64,000 bases of DNA from Kribbella sp. ALI-6-A (GCF_001984195.1 NZ_MTQN01000009.1:186001-250000), one strand, 5' to 3'. Shown: positions 33,310-42,165, numbered from the stretch's first letter. Translations and numbers: made by a program. The notes: generated from the sequence alone by a model not told the origin.

Positions 33310-34086
33310 ATGGGCAGGGCAGCACGGAACCAGCGGGGTGGTAGTTCCGTCCCGGCGCTTGCCGTGCTCGCGCTGCTGGGTGGCGCCGGGGTGTTCGCGC
33401 TGCTCGACGACGGCACGCCCGACATCGACCTGACCACGCTGGCCGCCTCGTCGACCCACGCCACGATCAGCGCCGCACCGCTGGACAACCAGCCCTTCGC
33501 CGGGACCGACGGAGTGGTGGTACATCCTCGCGAGGAGACGGCCGTCTACTCGGCGCCGGACGCGGAACCGTTCGCCAAGATCGGGCCGACGCAGTTCGGG
33601 GCGACCTGGCTGCCGGTGGTGGAGCGGACCGACGGCTGGGTACGGGTGCTGTTGCCGTCGAAGCCGAACCGGTCGACCGGATGGCTCCAGGAGGAAGACC
33701 TCGAGCAAGCCTCCTCGCCGTACCTGATCCGCGTGCACACCGGGTCGCGCACGCTCGAGCTGTTCGAGCGGGGCAAGCGGCTCGGGAAGTGGAAGGCCGG
33801 AGTGGGCGCGCGCAAGACACCGACGCCGCCCGGGCGGACCTTCCTGCTCGGGTCGATCGTCGACCCGAAACGCTCGGCCTCCCCGGTGGTGCTGCCGCTC
33901 GGGGCGCACAGCCCGACGTTCGACACGTTCGGCGGCGGTCCCGGCACGGTCGCGATCCACGGCTGGCCCCGGCCCGATGTCTTCGGCGCGGCGGTCAGCG
34001 CCGGTTGTGTCCGCGTACCGCAGACCGCGCTGAGGCGTCTGCAACGCGTCCCGCTCGGGACGCTCGTCTTGATCGACAGCAAGTGA
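33310..34086 (+). CDS. L,D-transpeptidase (YkuD domain), membrane-anchored
   Basis: 258 residues. An N-terminal signal anchor (SVPALAVLALLGGAGVFALL, residues 13-32) and an SH3-like or linker region (about 70-130) precede the YkuD catalytic domain from about 138. The active-site block has His217 in IHGWP and SAGCVRVP with Ser230, Gly232 and the nucleophile Cys233. Such enzymes make 3-3 cross-links in peptidoglycan or attach proteins to it. GGAGAGCGG precedes the ATG. It is followed after 23 bases by the choice-of-anchor P gene, so the two exported proteins may be made together. Confidence 0.9.
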   Translation: MGRAARNQRGGSSVPALAVLALLGGAGVFALLDDGTPDIDLTTLAASSTHATISAAPLDNQPFAGTDGVVVHPREETAVYSAPDAEPFAKIGPTQFGATWLPVVERTDGWVRVLLPSKPNRSTGWLQEEDLEQASSPYLIRVHTGSRTLELFERGKRLGKWKAGVGARKTPTPPGRTFLLGSIVDPKRSASPVVLPLGAHSPTFDTFGGGPGTVAIHGWPRPDVFGAAVSAGCVRVPQTALRRLQRVPLGTLVLIDSK

Positions 34087-34109
34087 TTCCGAGGGTGAGG
34101 ATCTCCCAG

Positions 34110-35009
34110 ATGCGACGAAACATCGTGCCGACGACGTTGACGGCCGCGGCTGTGGCCGGGCTGGTGGCCCTGACGGTGGTGGCCAGCGCCCCGGCCGGCA
34201 ACGCGGCCGACCGGCCGTCCTCGGCGTACGCGATCGGCGCCGACGGGCAGGTCCCGATCACCAAGACCCCGTACGTCGAGTCGCGGTACGGGCGCGAGCG
34301 CAGTTCCTCGGCGTTCGAGCTGCCCAAGAACGCGCTGCTGTCGGCCCGGACCGCGACTGTCACGGCCGGCAACGACAAGGCCGCGGTCGAGCTGCTCGAC
34401 GTGACCGTCGGCAAGGGCGCTCTCGACCAGGTGAAGCTGCCGCCGGACCTGAAGAAGTCCTGCGCTTCCCTCCCGGCCACGGGCGCCGAGGACCTGCCGG
34501 TGCCGGATCTCCCGCTGCCCGACCTCGGCCTGCCGCTGCCGGACCTGACCACGGGCGACCTACCGGCGAAGAACCTCCCCCAGCTGTGCGACCTGCTGCT
34601 CACGCCGCCCAGCTCGGTGCTCGGCATCGACTCGGTCAACGTCTGGTGCGCCGGCGACCGCGGCGGGGTCGACATCGGCTCGCTGACCCTGCTCGGTCAG
34701 CGCATCCAGGTCCCGAGCACCGAGCAGGGCACGGTCATCCCCGCCGCGCCGCTGGCCACCATCACCGTCAACGAGCAGACGCAGCGCGCGGACGGTTCGT
34801 TCACGATCACCGGCCTGACCATCAACCTCGGTGACGGCGCCCAGGTGATCCGGCTCGCGTCGGCCACCTGCGCCAAGCCGGCCGCCGCGGCCAAGCCGAC
34901 CCCGAAGCCGACCGACCGGCCCACCCTGGTGCCGTCGACCGACGTCGGCTTCCCGCCTCCCGCGCCGGTGCCGACGCCGGTCAAGACCCACCATCCGGTC
35001 ACCGGCTGA
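34110..35009 (+). CDS. Secreted choice-of-anchor P family protein
   Basis: 299 residues. Signal peptide MRRNIVPTTLTAAAVAGLVALTVVASAPAGNAA, then a beta-rich body with paired cysteines and a repeat-like PDLPLPDLGLPLPDL stretch near residue 135. The ITVNEQTQRADGSFTITGLTINL and VIRLASATC blocks mark the choice-of-anchor P family of actinobacterial surface proteins. The C-terminus is a Pro/Lys/Thr-rich tail (KPTPKPTDRPTLVP) suited to lying in the wall; there is no LPXTG signal or membrane helix at the end. A GTGAGGA element lies upstream of the ATG. Exact role unknown. Confidence 0.75.
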   Translation: MRRNIVPTTLTAAAVAGLVALTVVASAPAGNAADRPSSAYAIGADGQVPITKTPYVESRYGRERSSSAFELPKNALLSARTATVTAGNDKAAVELLDVTVGKGALDQVKLPPDLKKSCASLPATGAEDLPVPDLPLPDLGLPLPDLTTGDLPAKNLPQLCDLLLTPPSSVLGIDSVNVWCAGDRGGVDIGSLTLLGQRIQVPSTEQGTVIPAAPLATITVNEQTQRADGSFTITGLTINLGDGAQVIRLASATCAKPAAAAKPTPKPTDRPTLVPSTDVGFPPPAPVPTPVKTHHPVTG

Positions 35010-35021
35010 CCGGGCCTGGCG

Positions 35022-35723
35022 TCAGGACAGCTCGGGGTACCTCGCTCGCACATCGCCCGACAGGGCTGCCTTGGTCGCGACCGCCGCGTCGTCGGCGAGG
35101 ACCTCCAGCAGGTCCTGCTCGACTCCGTCGAGAACGGTCCGGACCACCTCGGCCGGATCGTTCTTCGGCACGTCCCAGGCCGCCATCATGTCGGTGTCGG
35201 TCGCGCCGAGGATCACGCCGGTGACCAGCGTGCCCTGGCCGGCGAGCTCCAGCCGGGTGCTGTCGGTCAGGCTCCACTGGGCCGCCTTCGCCGCGGCGTA
35301 CCCGCCCGAGCCGGCGAACGTCCGCCAGGACAGCACCGAGAGCAGGTTGACGATCGCGCCGCCGCCGTTGGCACCGAGCACCGGCGCGAAGGCGCGGATC
35401 ATCGACAGCGTGCCGTAGAAGTGGGTGTCGAGTTCGCGGCGGATCTCGCCGAGATCACCGGTCATCAGCGGCTGCGGCGTCGTGATGCCGGCGTTGTTGA
35501 TCAGGACGTCGACGTCCCCGGCGGCACGAGCGGCGGCCGCGATCGCGTCGGGGTCGGTGATGTCGAGCGGCAGCACCTCGACACCGGGCAGGTCGACCTG
35601 CTCCGGCCTGCGGGCGGTGGCGTAGACCTTCGTCGCGCCGCGCTCCAGCAGGGCGGCGGCGAAGTGCCGGCCGAGGCCGCGGTTGGCGCCGGTGACCAGG
35701 GCGGTGCTTCCGGACAGTTTCAC
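35022..35723 (-). CDS. Short-chain dehydrogenase/reductase
   Basis: 233 residues. The nucleotide site is TALVTGANRGLGRHFAAALL (TGxxxGxG), followed by TARRPEQ (NADP preference), NNAG, and the catalytic Ser in NLLSVLSW with Tyr and Lys in GYAAAKAA. GTG start with CGAGGAG seven bases upstream. Divergent from an AraC regulator, which probably controls it. The substrate cannot be read from sequence. Confidence 0.9.
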   Translation of the reverse strand: MKLSGSTALVTGANRGLGRHFAAALLERGATKVYATARRPEQVDLPGVEVLPLDITDPDAIAAAARAAGDVDVLINNAGITTPQPLMTGDLGEIRRELDTHFYGTLSMIRAFAPVLGANGGGAIVNLLSVLSWRTFAGSGGYAAAKAAQWSLTDSTRLELAGQGTLVTGVILGATDTDMMAAWDVPKNDPAEVVRTVLDGVEQDLLEVLADDAAVATKAALSGDVRARYPELS

Positions 35724-35831
35724 AGCTGAACTCCTCGTTCGTGGTGGTTGGTGAGACCACGGTAGGAACCAGCACCTGCACCTCACGATGATCATTCGGC
35801 GCAGATTGATAACCGCTTGGTGCACGCGAGC

Positions 35832-35837
35832 TACTGT
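35832..35837 (+). promoter_or_regulatory. -10 element of leaderless promoter (AraC regulator)
   Basis: TACTGT, six bases, then ATG 35844. Confidence 0.45.
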
Positions 35838-35843
35838 TGCCGC

Positions 35844-36797
35844 ATGGACCTGCTCGCGGATGTGCTCGCTGTCGGAGGGGTGCGAGGCGCCCTCGGTGCC
35901 CGGGTCGAGGGCGCCGAGCCCTGGGCGCTGACCTGGAACGACATACCGGGCGCGGCGTTCTACGCGCTCACGACCGGTTCCGCCTGGCTCATGGTGCCGG
36001 GGCACGAGCCGCTGCGACTGCTGCCGGGCGACGTCGTCCTCCTGCCGACCGGTGCCGGCCACACGATCGGCAGCACCCCCGGCGCCAAGGCTCCCCAGTG
36101 TGACGCGGCCGCCGCCGCGCATGCCCGGCTCACCGGCGACGTGCTGCGGTTCGGCAGCGGCGAGGTCCACAGCCACCTGCTCGCCGCGACGTACTCGCAC
36201 GATCCGGCCGTCTCCACCCAGGTGCTGTCCCAGCTTCCGGAAGTCGTGCATCTCCCGGCGGTCGACGGCGCGAGCTGCCTCGACGACTCGGTCCGGCTGC
36301 TGGCTCGCGAGCTGGCCTATCCGCAGCTCGCCACCGCCGTCGTTCTGAATCGGATGGTCGACATCCTGCTGATCCAATTCCTCCGCGTCTGGCTCGCGCG
36401 CCGCCCGGAGGAAGCGAAGGACACCTGGTTCGGCGTACTCGACGATCCGCTGCTCAGCGCCGCCTTGACCAAGCTGCACGCCGATCCGGCCCGGCCGTGG
36501 ACGACCGAGCTACTCGCGGCCGAGCTCGGGGTCTCCCGCGCGACACTCACCCGCCGCTTCGCCAGTACGACGGGCCAGGCGCCCGGCGCCTACCTCACCC
36601 AGTGGCGGATGGACCTCGCCGCCCGGCGTCTGCGCGACACCACCGACACCCTGGACTCGATCGCCCGCTCGGTCGGCTACACCTCGGCGTACGCGTTCAG
36701 CCGGGCCTTCAGCCGCGACCGGGGCCAGTCCCCCGGCCGCTACCGCCTCACCGCCCGCGCCGCCGACGACGCGACGAAGGCGTACAGCACCGCCTGA
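35844..36797 (+). CDS. AraC-family regulator with cupin_6 sensor
   Basis: 317 residues. N-terminal cupin-type ligand domain (GAAFYALTTGSAWLMVPGHEPLRLLPGDVVLLPTGAGHTI), then a linker with LNRMVDILLIQFLRVWL, and the C-terminal double HTH (PWTTELLAAELGVSRATLTRRFASTTGQAPGAYLTQWRMDLAARRL and IARSVGYTSAYAFSRAFSRDRGQSPGRYR). Its target is most likely the divergent SDR gene, 120 bases away. A second regulator of the same architecture occurs at 39158-40057, also beside a reductase gene. Confidence 0.9.
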   Translation: MDLLADVLAVGGVRGALGARVEGAEPWALTWNDIPGAAFYALTTGSAWLMVPGHEPLRLLPGDVVLLPTGAGHTIGSTPGAKAPQCDAAAAAHARLTGDVLRFGSGEVHSHLLAATYSHDPAVSTQVLSQLPEVVHLPAVDGASCLDDSVRLLARELAYPQLATAVVLNRMVDILLIQFLRVWLARRPEEAKDTWFGVLDDPLLSAALTKLHADPARPWTTELLAAELGVSRATLTRRFASTTGQAPGAYLTQWRMDLAARRLRDTTDTLDSIARSVGYTSAYAFSRAFSRDRGQSPGRYRLTARAADDATKAYSTA

Positions 36798-36869
36798 CCG
36801 CCGTCCGGCGGCGCGGACGCACACCCGGGTCGCGGGCGGCGCGCCGGTGAACGATCGCGGCTGAGCGAG

Positions 36870-38090
36870 CTAGAGCTTGATGCCGAGCAGGGCGTCGACG
36901 GCCTGGGCGACCAGGGCGGCCGACTCGGGGTCGTCGCCGTTGGACTCGGCCCACGCGTCGACGGCCGCGAGAGCCGCCGCGGTGTCGAGGTCGTTGGTCA
37001 GCGCGGCCCGCAGCGCGTCGACGGCCGCCGCGCCGTCAGGACCGGTGCCGCGGGTGATCGCGCCGCGCCAGACATCCAGCCGGTTCTGCGCGTCGAGCAG
37101 GTCGGAGTCGGTCCAGAACCACTCGGTCCGGTAGTGGTGCGCGAGCAGCGCCATCCGGATCGCCATCGGATCCGAGCCGGCCTGGCGCTCGCGCGACACC
37201 AGGACCAGGTTGCCCTTCGACTTCGACATCTTCTCGCCGTCCAGGCCGACCATCGCCTGGTGCACGTACGCCCGCGCGAACGGGTACTGCCCCGTCGCGC
37301 ACTGCGCCTCGCTCGCCGACATCTCGTGGTGCGGGAAGATCAGGTCCGACCCACCGCCCTGCACGTCGATCGTCATACCGAGGTAGTGCAGCGCGATCGC
37401 CGAGCACTCGATGTGCCAGCCGGGCCGGCCGCGGCCGAACTGCGAGTCCCACGCCGGCTCGCCGGGCCGCTCGCGCTGCCAGACCAGGCAGTCCAGCGGG
37501 TCCCGCTTGCCGTCGCGGTCCGGGTCGCCACCGCGCTCGGCGAACAGCGCCCGCATCGTCTCGGCGTCGTACGACGAGATGCTGCCGAACGCCGGGTCCG
37601 CCTTCACCGCGAAGTACAGGTCGCCGTCGACGTCGTAGACCGCGCCCGCCGCCTGCAGTTCCGCGATCCGCTCGACCACCAGCGGGATCGACTCGACCAC
37701 GCCGACGTACTCCTGCGGCGGGATCACCCGCAACGCGGTCATGTCGTCGCGGAACAGCTGGATCTCCCGCTCGGCCAGGTCGGTCCACTCGACCCCGGTG
37801 GCGGTCGCGCGCTCCAGCAGCGGGTCGTCGACGTCGGTGATGTTCTGCGTGTAGTGCACGGCGTACCCGGCGTCGCGCCAGAGCCGGTTGATCAGGTCGA
37901 AGGTCACGTACGTCGCCGCGTGGCCCATGTGGGTCGCGTCGTACGGCGTGATGCCGCAGACGTACATCCGGGCCGTGCCGTCGTCGCCGGGCGGCACCTC
38001 GACCAAACCGCCGGACGCGGTGTCGTAGAGGCGAAGACGCCGGGCCGGCCCGGGTACGACCGGGATATCTGGATTCGTCCACGCCTGCAT
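36870..38090 (-). CDS. mshC: Mycothiol ligase: L-cysteine:1D-myo-inositol 2-amino-2-deoxy-alpha-D-glucopyranoside ligase
   Basis: 406 residues. It joins cysteine to glucosaminyl-inositol using ATP, the penultimate step of mycothiol synthesis. A class I cysteinyl-tRNA synthetase fold without the anticodon domain is seen. The zinc/cysteine site has Cys45 ([10 protein letters not shown]), Cys229 (HIEC) and His255 (PHHE). The HIGH-type motif is THMGH (53-57) and KMSKS is at 287-291. The N-terminus [13 protein letters not shown] and the length fit MshC rather than CysS. Leaderless: TAGGCT lies seven bases before the ATG. The phosphatase, DUF3090 and SCO1664-family genes that neighbour mshC in other actinobacteria are 2-4 kb away. 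Confidence 0.93.
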   Translation of the reverse strand: MQAWTNPDIPVVPGPARRLRLYDTASGGLVEVPPGDDGTARMYVCGITPYDATHMGHAATYVTFDLINRLWRDAGYAVHYTQNITDVDDPLLERATATGVEWTDLAEREIQLFRDDMTALRVIPPQEYVGVVESIPLVVERIAELQAAGAVYDVDGDLYFAVKADPAFGSISSYDAETMRALFAERGGDPDRDGKRDPLDCLVWQRERPGEPAWDSQFGRGRPGWHIECSAIALHYLGMTIDVQGGGSDLIFPHHEMSASEAQCATGQYPFARAYVHQAMVGLDGEKMSKSKGNLVLVSRERQAGSDPMAIRMALLAHHYRTEWFWTDSDLLDAQNRLDVWRGAITRGTGPDGAAAVDALRAALTNDLDTAAALAAVDAWAESNGDDPESAALVAQAVDALLGIKL

Positions 38091-38097
38091 GGGACGG

Positions 38098-38103
38098 AGC
38101 CTA
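38098..38103 (-). promoter_or_regulatory. -10 element of leaderless promoter (mshC)
   Basis: Minus-strand TAGGCT, seven bases, then ATG 38090. Confidence 0.6.
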
Positions 38104-38123
38104 TCCAGTCAGCGAACCGGGCC

Positions 38124-38161
38124 GGCCCGGAGGTTCCACTCTCCGGTCCTCCGGGCCTTTT
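38124..38161. terminator. Hairpin terminator between NmrA-like gene and mshC
   Basis: A 10-bp perfect stem (GGCCCGGAGG / CCTCCGGGCC) with a 14-base loop is followed on the plus strand by TTTT. It should end the minus-strand transcript coming from the reductase gene before the mshC promoter. Confidence 0.7.
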
Positions 38162-38209
38162 CCGGGTCTCACCGTCGACCCCGCATCACCCTCGACCTCT
38201 CGTTGACGG

Positions 38210-39046
38210 TCAGCCCCCGAAAACCCGCTCGGCGTACGCCGCGAAGCTGCCCGGCCGGCGTCCCAGCACCTGCTCGACGCCGTCGGCCGGCTCGCTCAGA
38301 TGCCCGGCCCGCATGATCGTGAACATCGCGTCGAGCGTCTGCACGAACTCGCCCGGATACCCCTCGGCCACCAGCTCCTCGACGTACTGCTCGGGCGTCA
38401 GCTCGACGTACTCGATCGGCTTGGTCAACGCGCCGATCACCTCGGTCGCCTCGGCGAAGGTCAGCGACTCCGGCCCGGACACGTCGTAGATCCGGCCCGC
38501 GTGCCCGTCCTGGGTGAGCACCGCGGCCGCCACCTCGGCCACGTCCTCGACGTCGACGAACGGCTCCCCCACCGCACCCATCGGCAGCGCCAGCCGCCCG
38601 GCCGCGACCGGCGCCGCCCAGACGTCCTCGGAGAAGTTCTGATCGAAGTTGTTGGCCCGCAGCACCGTCCACTCCGCACCCGACGCCGCGACCGCCCGCT
38701 CGGCCTCGACCATGCCCGGACCGAACACCCCCGGCGACCCGTCCGCCTGCGGCCCCATCGCCTCCGCGGCCCGGTCGATCCCCCGCCCGGACAGGACGAC
38801 GAACCGGCCGGCTCCGGCGGCGACCGCCTCGGTCACGAACGGCTCGATCACCGCGGGCTCCTCCGGCGCGACCACGTAGACCGCCGTCACATCCCGGACG
38901 GCGTCCGCCCACGTCGACCGGTCGTCCCAGTCGAACCGGGTCTCCCCCGACCTCGACGCGGCCCGGACCTCGACGCCGTCCGCCCGCAGCCAGGGGACGA
39001 TCCGCCGCCCCGTCTTACCGGTTGCTCCCAGCACCAATATCGTCAT
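38210..39046 (-). CDS. NmrA-family NAD(P)-binding protein (SDR-a5 type)
   Basis: 278 residues. N-terminal MTILVLGATGKTGRRIVPWL is the nucleotide site (GxxGxxG). RFVVLSGRG, EWTVLRANNFDQNFSEDVW, FVDVEDVAEVAAAVLT and GRIYDVSGPESLTFAEATEVIG are the blocks of NmrA/quinone-oxidoreductase-2-like proteins. There is no complete Tyr-x-x-x-Lys, so it could be a redox-sensing or reductase protein. It is divergent from an AraC regulator 111 bases away, which likely controls it. Confidence 0.85.
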   Translation of the reverse strand: MTILVLGATGKTGRRIVPWLRADGVEVRAASRSGETRFDWDDRSTWADAVRDVTAVYVVAPEEPAVIEPFVTEAVAAGAGRFVVLSGRGIDRAAEAMGPQADGSPGVFGPGMVEAERAVAASGAEWTVLRANNFDQNFSEDVWAAPVAAGRLALPMGAVGEPFVDVEDVAEVAAAVLTQDGHAGRIYDVSGPESLTFAEATEVIGALTKPIEYVELTPEQYVEELVAEGYPGEFVQTLDAMFTIMRAGHLSEPADGVEQVLGRRPGSFAAYAERVFGG

Positions 39047-39145
39047 GGCCCGAGTCAATCCCGGCGGGCAGGCCGTCCCCATGGGCGAGCGTCCGGACCC
39101 CATGTCCGTGCGTCCCATCCGCGCCCACGCGGCCCGCGACCTGCC

Positions 39146-39151
39146 TATCGT
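39146..39151 (+). promoter_or_regulatory. -10 element of leaderless promoter (second AraC regulator)
   Basis: TATCGT, six bases, then GTG 39158. Confidence 0.45.
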
Positions 39152-39157
39152 GGTCGG

Positions 39158-40057
39158 GTGGAACCTCTCGACGATCTGCTCCGCGGCATCCGCGCCGACG
39201 GATCCGTCCTCGGTACGCCGGTGCTCGCCGCTCCCTACGCTCTGCGCTTCACCGACGGCGCGGCGCTCACCCTGATCGCCCCGCTGCGCGGCGAGGCGTG
39301 GATCGTCGCCGACGACACCCCACTGCTGGTCCAGCCCGGCGACACGGCGGTCGTCCGCGGTGCCGCGCCGTTCGTCGTCACCGACGACCCCGCACGCGAA
39401 GGCCCGGTCGTCGACGTGCTCTGCGACGGCACCGTGCTGGGTGCCAAGGCGCCGTACGACGAGACGGCCGGCGGCACGGTGCTGCTCGCCGGCGCGGCGC
39501 ACGTGCGGGCCGACGTACCCGCGCGGCTCCTCCGCGAACTGCCGCGGGCGCTCGTCGTGGCGTCGGATCACGATTGTTCGCCGCTGCGGGACTACCTCGA
39601 GGAGCGGATCGTGGCCGGGGCGCACGGTCAGCGGGTCGTGCTCGACCGCCTGATCGACTGGCTCCTCGTCTGCGCGATCCGCGACTGGTTCGAGCAGACC
39701 ATGCCACCGTGGTACCGCGCCGTCGGCGACCCCACCGTCGGCCCGGTCCTGCAAGCGCTGCACACCACACCGGCGGCGTCCTGGACCTTGGCCTCGCTGG
39801 CGCGACTGGCCAACGTCTCCCGCACGACGCTCGCCCGCCGCTTCACCGAGCTCGTCGGTGAGCCGCCGCTGACCTACCTCACCGACCTACGGATGTCGCT
39901 GGCCGCCGATCTGCTCACCGAGCCCGACGCGACCGTCGCCGCGGTCGCCCGCCGGGTCGGGTACGCCGACGCGTTCAGCTTCAGCACCGCCTTCAAGCGC
40001 GAGCGCGGCACCAGCCCGAGCGCCTACTCACAACCGGCCCAAGAGCAACCGGCCTAG
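39158..40057 (+). CDS. AraC-family regulator with cupin_6 sensor
   Basis: 299 residues from a GTG. The cupin-type N-terminus has ALTLIAPLRGEAWIVADDTPLLVQPGDTAVVRGAAPFVV. The C-terminal HTH pair has SWTLASLARLANVSRTTLARRFTELVGEPPLTYLTDLRMSLAADLL and VAAVARRVGYADAFSFSTAFKRERGTSPSAY. It is a paralogue in architecture of the regulator at 35844-36797 and occupies the same position relative to a divergent reductase gene. The longer upstream frame is rejected because the GTG has a -10 box six bases before it and the cupin domain begins there. Confidence 0.88.
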   Translation: MEPLDDLLRGIRADGSVLGTPVLAAPYALRFTDGAALTLIAPLRGEAWIVADDTPLLVQPGDTAVVRGAAPFVVTDDPAREGPVVDVLCDGTVLGAKAPYDETAGGTVLLAGAAHVRADVPARLLRELPRALVVASDHDCSPLRDYLEERIVAGAHGQRVVLDRLIDWLLVCAIRDWFEQTMPPWYRAVGDPTVGPVLQALHTTPAASWTLASLARLANVSRTTLARRFTELVGEPPLTYLTDLRMSLAADLLTEPDATVAAVARRVGYADAFSFSTAFKRERGTSPSAYSQPAQEQPA

Positions 40058-40068
40058 AAGCAACCGCT

Positions 40069-40857
40069 CTAGAAGGCGGGCCAAGGGATCGCCGGCCAGT
40101 CGTCGCTCGGGAACGGAAAGGTCCCGGTCTTCAGCAACGTCGCACAGCGCTCCCGCGTCGCGGACAGCTCGACCGACGTGATCAGCTCGCACAGCTGCTG
40201 CCCCAACGCACCGGCCAGGCCGTCCGCGAGCTTGCGGACGTCGTCGAGCAGCTCACTCGGGACCGGCTCACCGGCCCAGCCCCACAGCACCGTGCGCAGC
40301 TTGTCGTCGGCGTTGAACGTCACGCCGTGGTCGACGCCGAAGACCCGGCCGTCACCGGGGTTCAGCACGTGGCCGCCCTTGCGGTCGGCATTGTTGACCA
40401 CGGCATCGAACACCGCCATCCGGCGCAGCTGCTCGTTGTCGGCGTGCACGAGCGTGACCGGGTTGTGCCGTCCGTCGAGCGCGTCCAGCACGCCGACCCA
40501 GCCCGCGGGCACCCGGCCCTGCGGCACGATGTCGACCAGCTCGGTCTCACCGGGTGGCAGCTCGGCCTCGTCGATCCACAGCTGCACCATGCCCTCGCCG
40601 AGCGGCCCGTCGCGCAGCAGCGTCGGCGGTACGACGGACCAGCCGAGCGCCTCGGACACGACGTACGCCGTGTACTCGCGCTGGGCCAGCGTGCCGTCGG
40701 GGAAGTCCCACAGCGGGCGCTCGCCCTGGACCGGCTTGTAGACGACCGTCGCGGTCTCGCCGTCCAGGCTGACCGTGCCCTGGAAGGTACCGTTCGACGC
40801 GGCCATCAGGCGCCCGGTCAGGGACAGCTCACCGCGCGCGAGCAGGTCGGGATTCAT
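40069..40857 (-). CDS. SCO1664-family protein (PI3/4-kinase-like fold)
   Basis: 262 residues. Recognised by its long conserved blocks: GTFQGTVSLDGETATVVYKPVQGERPLWDFPDGTLAQREYTAYVVSEALGWSVVPPT, then LVHADNEQLRRMAVFDAVVNNADRKGGHVL and FGVDHGVTFN. The Lys in VVYKP, the NNADRKGGH segment and the Asp in GVDHG match the ATP-lysine, catalytic loop and metal-binding positions of phosphatidylinositol-kinase/HipA-like folds. The substrate is not known. It is the last gene of a phosphatase-DUF3090-SCO1664 operon, seven bases behind DUF3090. Confidence 0.85.
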   Translation of the reverse strand: MNPDLLARGELSLTGRLMAASNGTFQGTVSLDGETATVVYKPVQGERPLWDFPDGTLAQREYTAYVVSEALGWSVVPPTLLRDGPLGEGMVQLWIDEAELPPGETELVDIVPQGRVPAGWVGVLDALDGRHNPVTLVHADNEQLRRMAVFDAVVNNADRKGGHVLNPGDGRVFGVDHGVTFNADDKLRTVLWGWAGEPVPSELLDDVRKLADGLAGALGQQLCELITSVELSATRERCATLLKTGTFPFPSDDWPAIPWPAF

Positions 40858-40864
40858 CGGCCGA

Positions 40865-41440
40865 TCATTCGCGGACGTGCCTGCGGTAGCCGTTGGCGCG
40901 CGGGCAGATGTGGCCCTCCGGGTCGATCGGGCGGCCGCAGAACGGGCAGCTCGGCCGGCCGGACGCGACCAGCGCGACCGCCCGGCGGGCGAACGCGCGG
41001 GCCTGCTCCTCGCTGATCCGGACGATGAACACCTCGGAGTCCTCCGACTCCAGCGCCGCGGCGACCGGGTCAGCCTCCTCCAGCTCGGCCTGCTCGCCGG
41101 TGACGACCGCGAACACCTCGATCACCACGCGCTCGGAATCGGCCTCCCAGGCCAGCGTCATCGTGCCGGCCCGGAACTCCTCCTCGATCGGCTGCTCGAG
41201 CGGATCGGTGTCGTCCACCCCGACCTGCGGAGCCGGCTCCCGGTCGAACCGCCGGGCCACCTCGTCCAGCATCACGTCGAGCCGCTCCGCGAGCGCCATC
41301 ACCTGTTCCTTCTCACAGGCCACCGAGGTCAGCCGGGTGCCCGACCGGGCCTGCAGGAAGAACGTCCGGGCACCGGGTTCTCCGACGGTGCCGGCGACGA
41401 ACCGGTCCGGGTCGTCGTACGAATGCACTACGCGCGCCAT
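40865..41440 (-). CDS. DUF3090 family protein
   Basis: 191 residues with no signal or membrane segment. It starts ARVVHSYDDPDRFVAGTVGEPGARTFFLQAR and ends with a short zinc-ribbon-like cluster (CPFCGRPIDPEGHICPR, residues about 167-183) having three cysteines and a histidine. It always seems to be found between a histidine phosphatase and an SCO1664-family protein in actinobacteria. Here it begins 10 bases after the phosphatase and ends seven bases before the kinase-like gene. No biochemical function is known to me. Confidence 0.85.
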   Translation of the reverse strand: MARVVHSYDDPDRFVAGTVGEPGARTFFLQARSGTRLTSVACEKEQVMALAERLDVMLDEVARRFDREPAPQVGVDDTDPLEQPIEEEFRAGTMTLAWEADSERVVIEVFAVVTGEQAELEEADPVAAALESEDSEVFIVRISEEQARAFARRAVALVASGRPSCPFCGRPIDPEGHICPRANGYRRHVRE

Positions 41441-41450
41441 ACCTCAGACC

Positions 41451-42158
41451 CTATCTGCCGCCGACGACAGCGTCGGAGGACGGTACGGCGGACTTGCGGC
41501 TGCCCTTCTTCGCCTTCGGTGGCGGCGGCACCAGCGAGGCCAGTTCGCTGCCGGAGTCGTTCAGCCGGACCAGGAACGGGCGGGTCGGGGTGTAGCTGAT
41601 GATCGTCGTACTGGCGGTGTCGACGACGATCCGCTGGAAGGTGTCCAGGTGCTGGCCGAGCGCGTCGGCGACGATCGCCTTGATCACGTCGCCGTGCGAC
41701 ACCGCGACCCACAGCGCGGTCGGGCCGTGACTGGCCGCCAGCGCGGCGTCGTGGGCCCGGATCGCGTCGACCGCGCGCTGCTGCATGCCGCGCATCGACT
41801 CGCCGTTCGGGAAGGTCACCGCCGACGGGTGCTGCTGCACGACGGTCCACAACGGGTCCTTGGCCAGCGTGCTGATCTTCTGGTTGGTCCAGTCGCCGTA
41901 CCCGCACTCGGTCAGCCGGCGATCCGTTGCCGGACGCAACTCGGGGTGGTGCTTCGCGATCGCGGCGGCGGTCTGCTTGCAGCGGTCCAGCGGCGAGGTG
42001 ACGATCGCGGCCAGCGGCAGCCCGGCCAGCCGCTCGGCGACCGCGGCGGCCTGCCGCACGCCGGTGTCGTCGAGCTTCACACCGGGGGTCCGGCCGGCCA
42101 GCACGCCGGATGTGTTGGCACTGCTGCGGCCGTGCCGAACCAGAATCACCGTGGGCAT
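41451..42158 (-). CDS. Histidine phosphatase family protein (MSMEG_4193 type)
   Basis: 235 residues. The phosphohistidine motif is ILVRHGRSSANTSGVLAGRTPGVKLDDTG, with catalytic His9. Other active-site blocks are SPLDRCKQTA, ECGYGDWTNQKI (acid Glu/Asp region) and VSHGDVIKAIVAD with the second histidine. The C-terminal PPPPKAKKGSRKS tail is variable. It is the first gene of a tight three-gene operon with DUF3090 and the SCO1664-family protein. Leaderless: TAACGT lies seven bases before the ATG. Mycobacterial orthologues lie beside mshC and uppP. Confidence 0.88.
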   Translation of the reverse strand: MPTVILVRHGRSSANTSGVLAGRTPGVKLDDTGVRQAAAVAERLAGLPLAAIVTSPLDRCKQTAAAIAKHHPELRPATDRRLTECGYGDWTNQKISTLAKDPLWTVVQQHPSAVTFPNGESMRGMQQRAVDAIRAHDAALAASHGPTALWVAVSHGDVIKAIVADALGQHLDTFQRIVVDTASTTIISYTPTRPFLVRLNDSGSELASLVPPPPKAKKGSRKSAVPSSDAVVGGR

Positions 42159-42165
42159 AGACCGC

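Noticed and set aside
35723..36479. Extension of the SDR frame upstream through the AraC gene
   Set aside because: The upstream part is antisense to a clear AraC regulator; the GTG with CGAGGAG fits the SDR family start.
36798..36811. CCGCC-gtcc-GGCGG inverted repeat between AraC and mshC stops
   Set aside because: Five base pairs in GC-rich DNA is expected by chance; possible weak terminator only.
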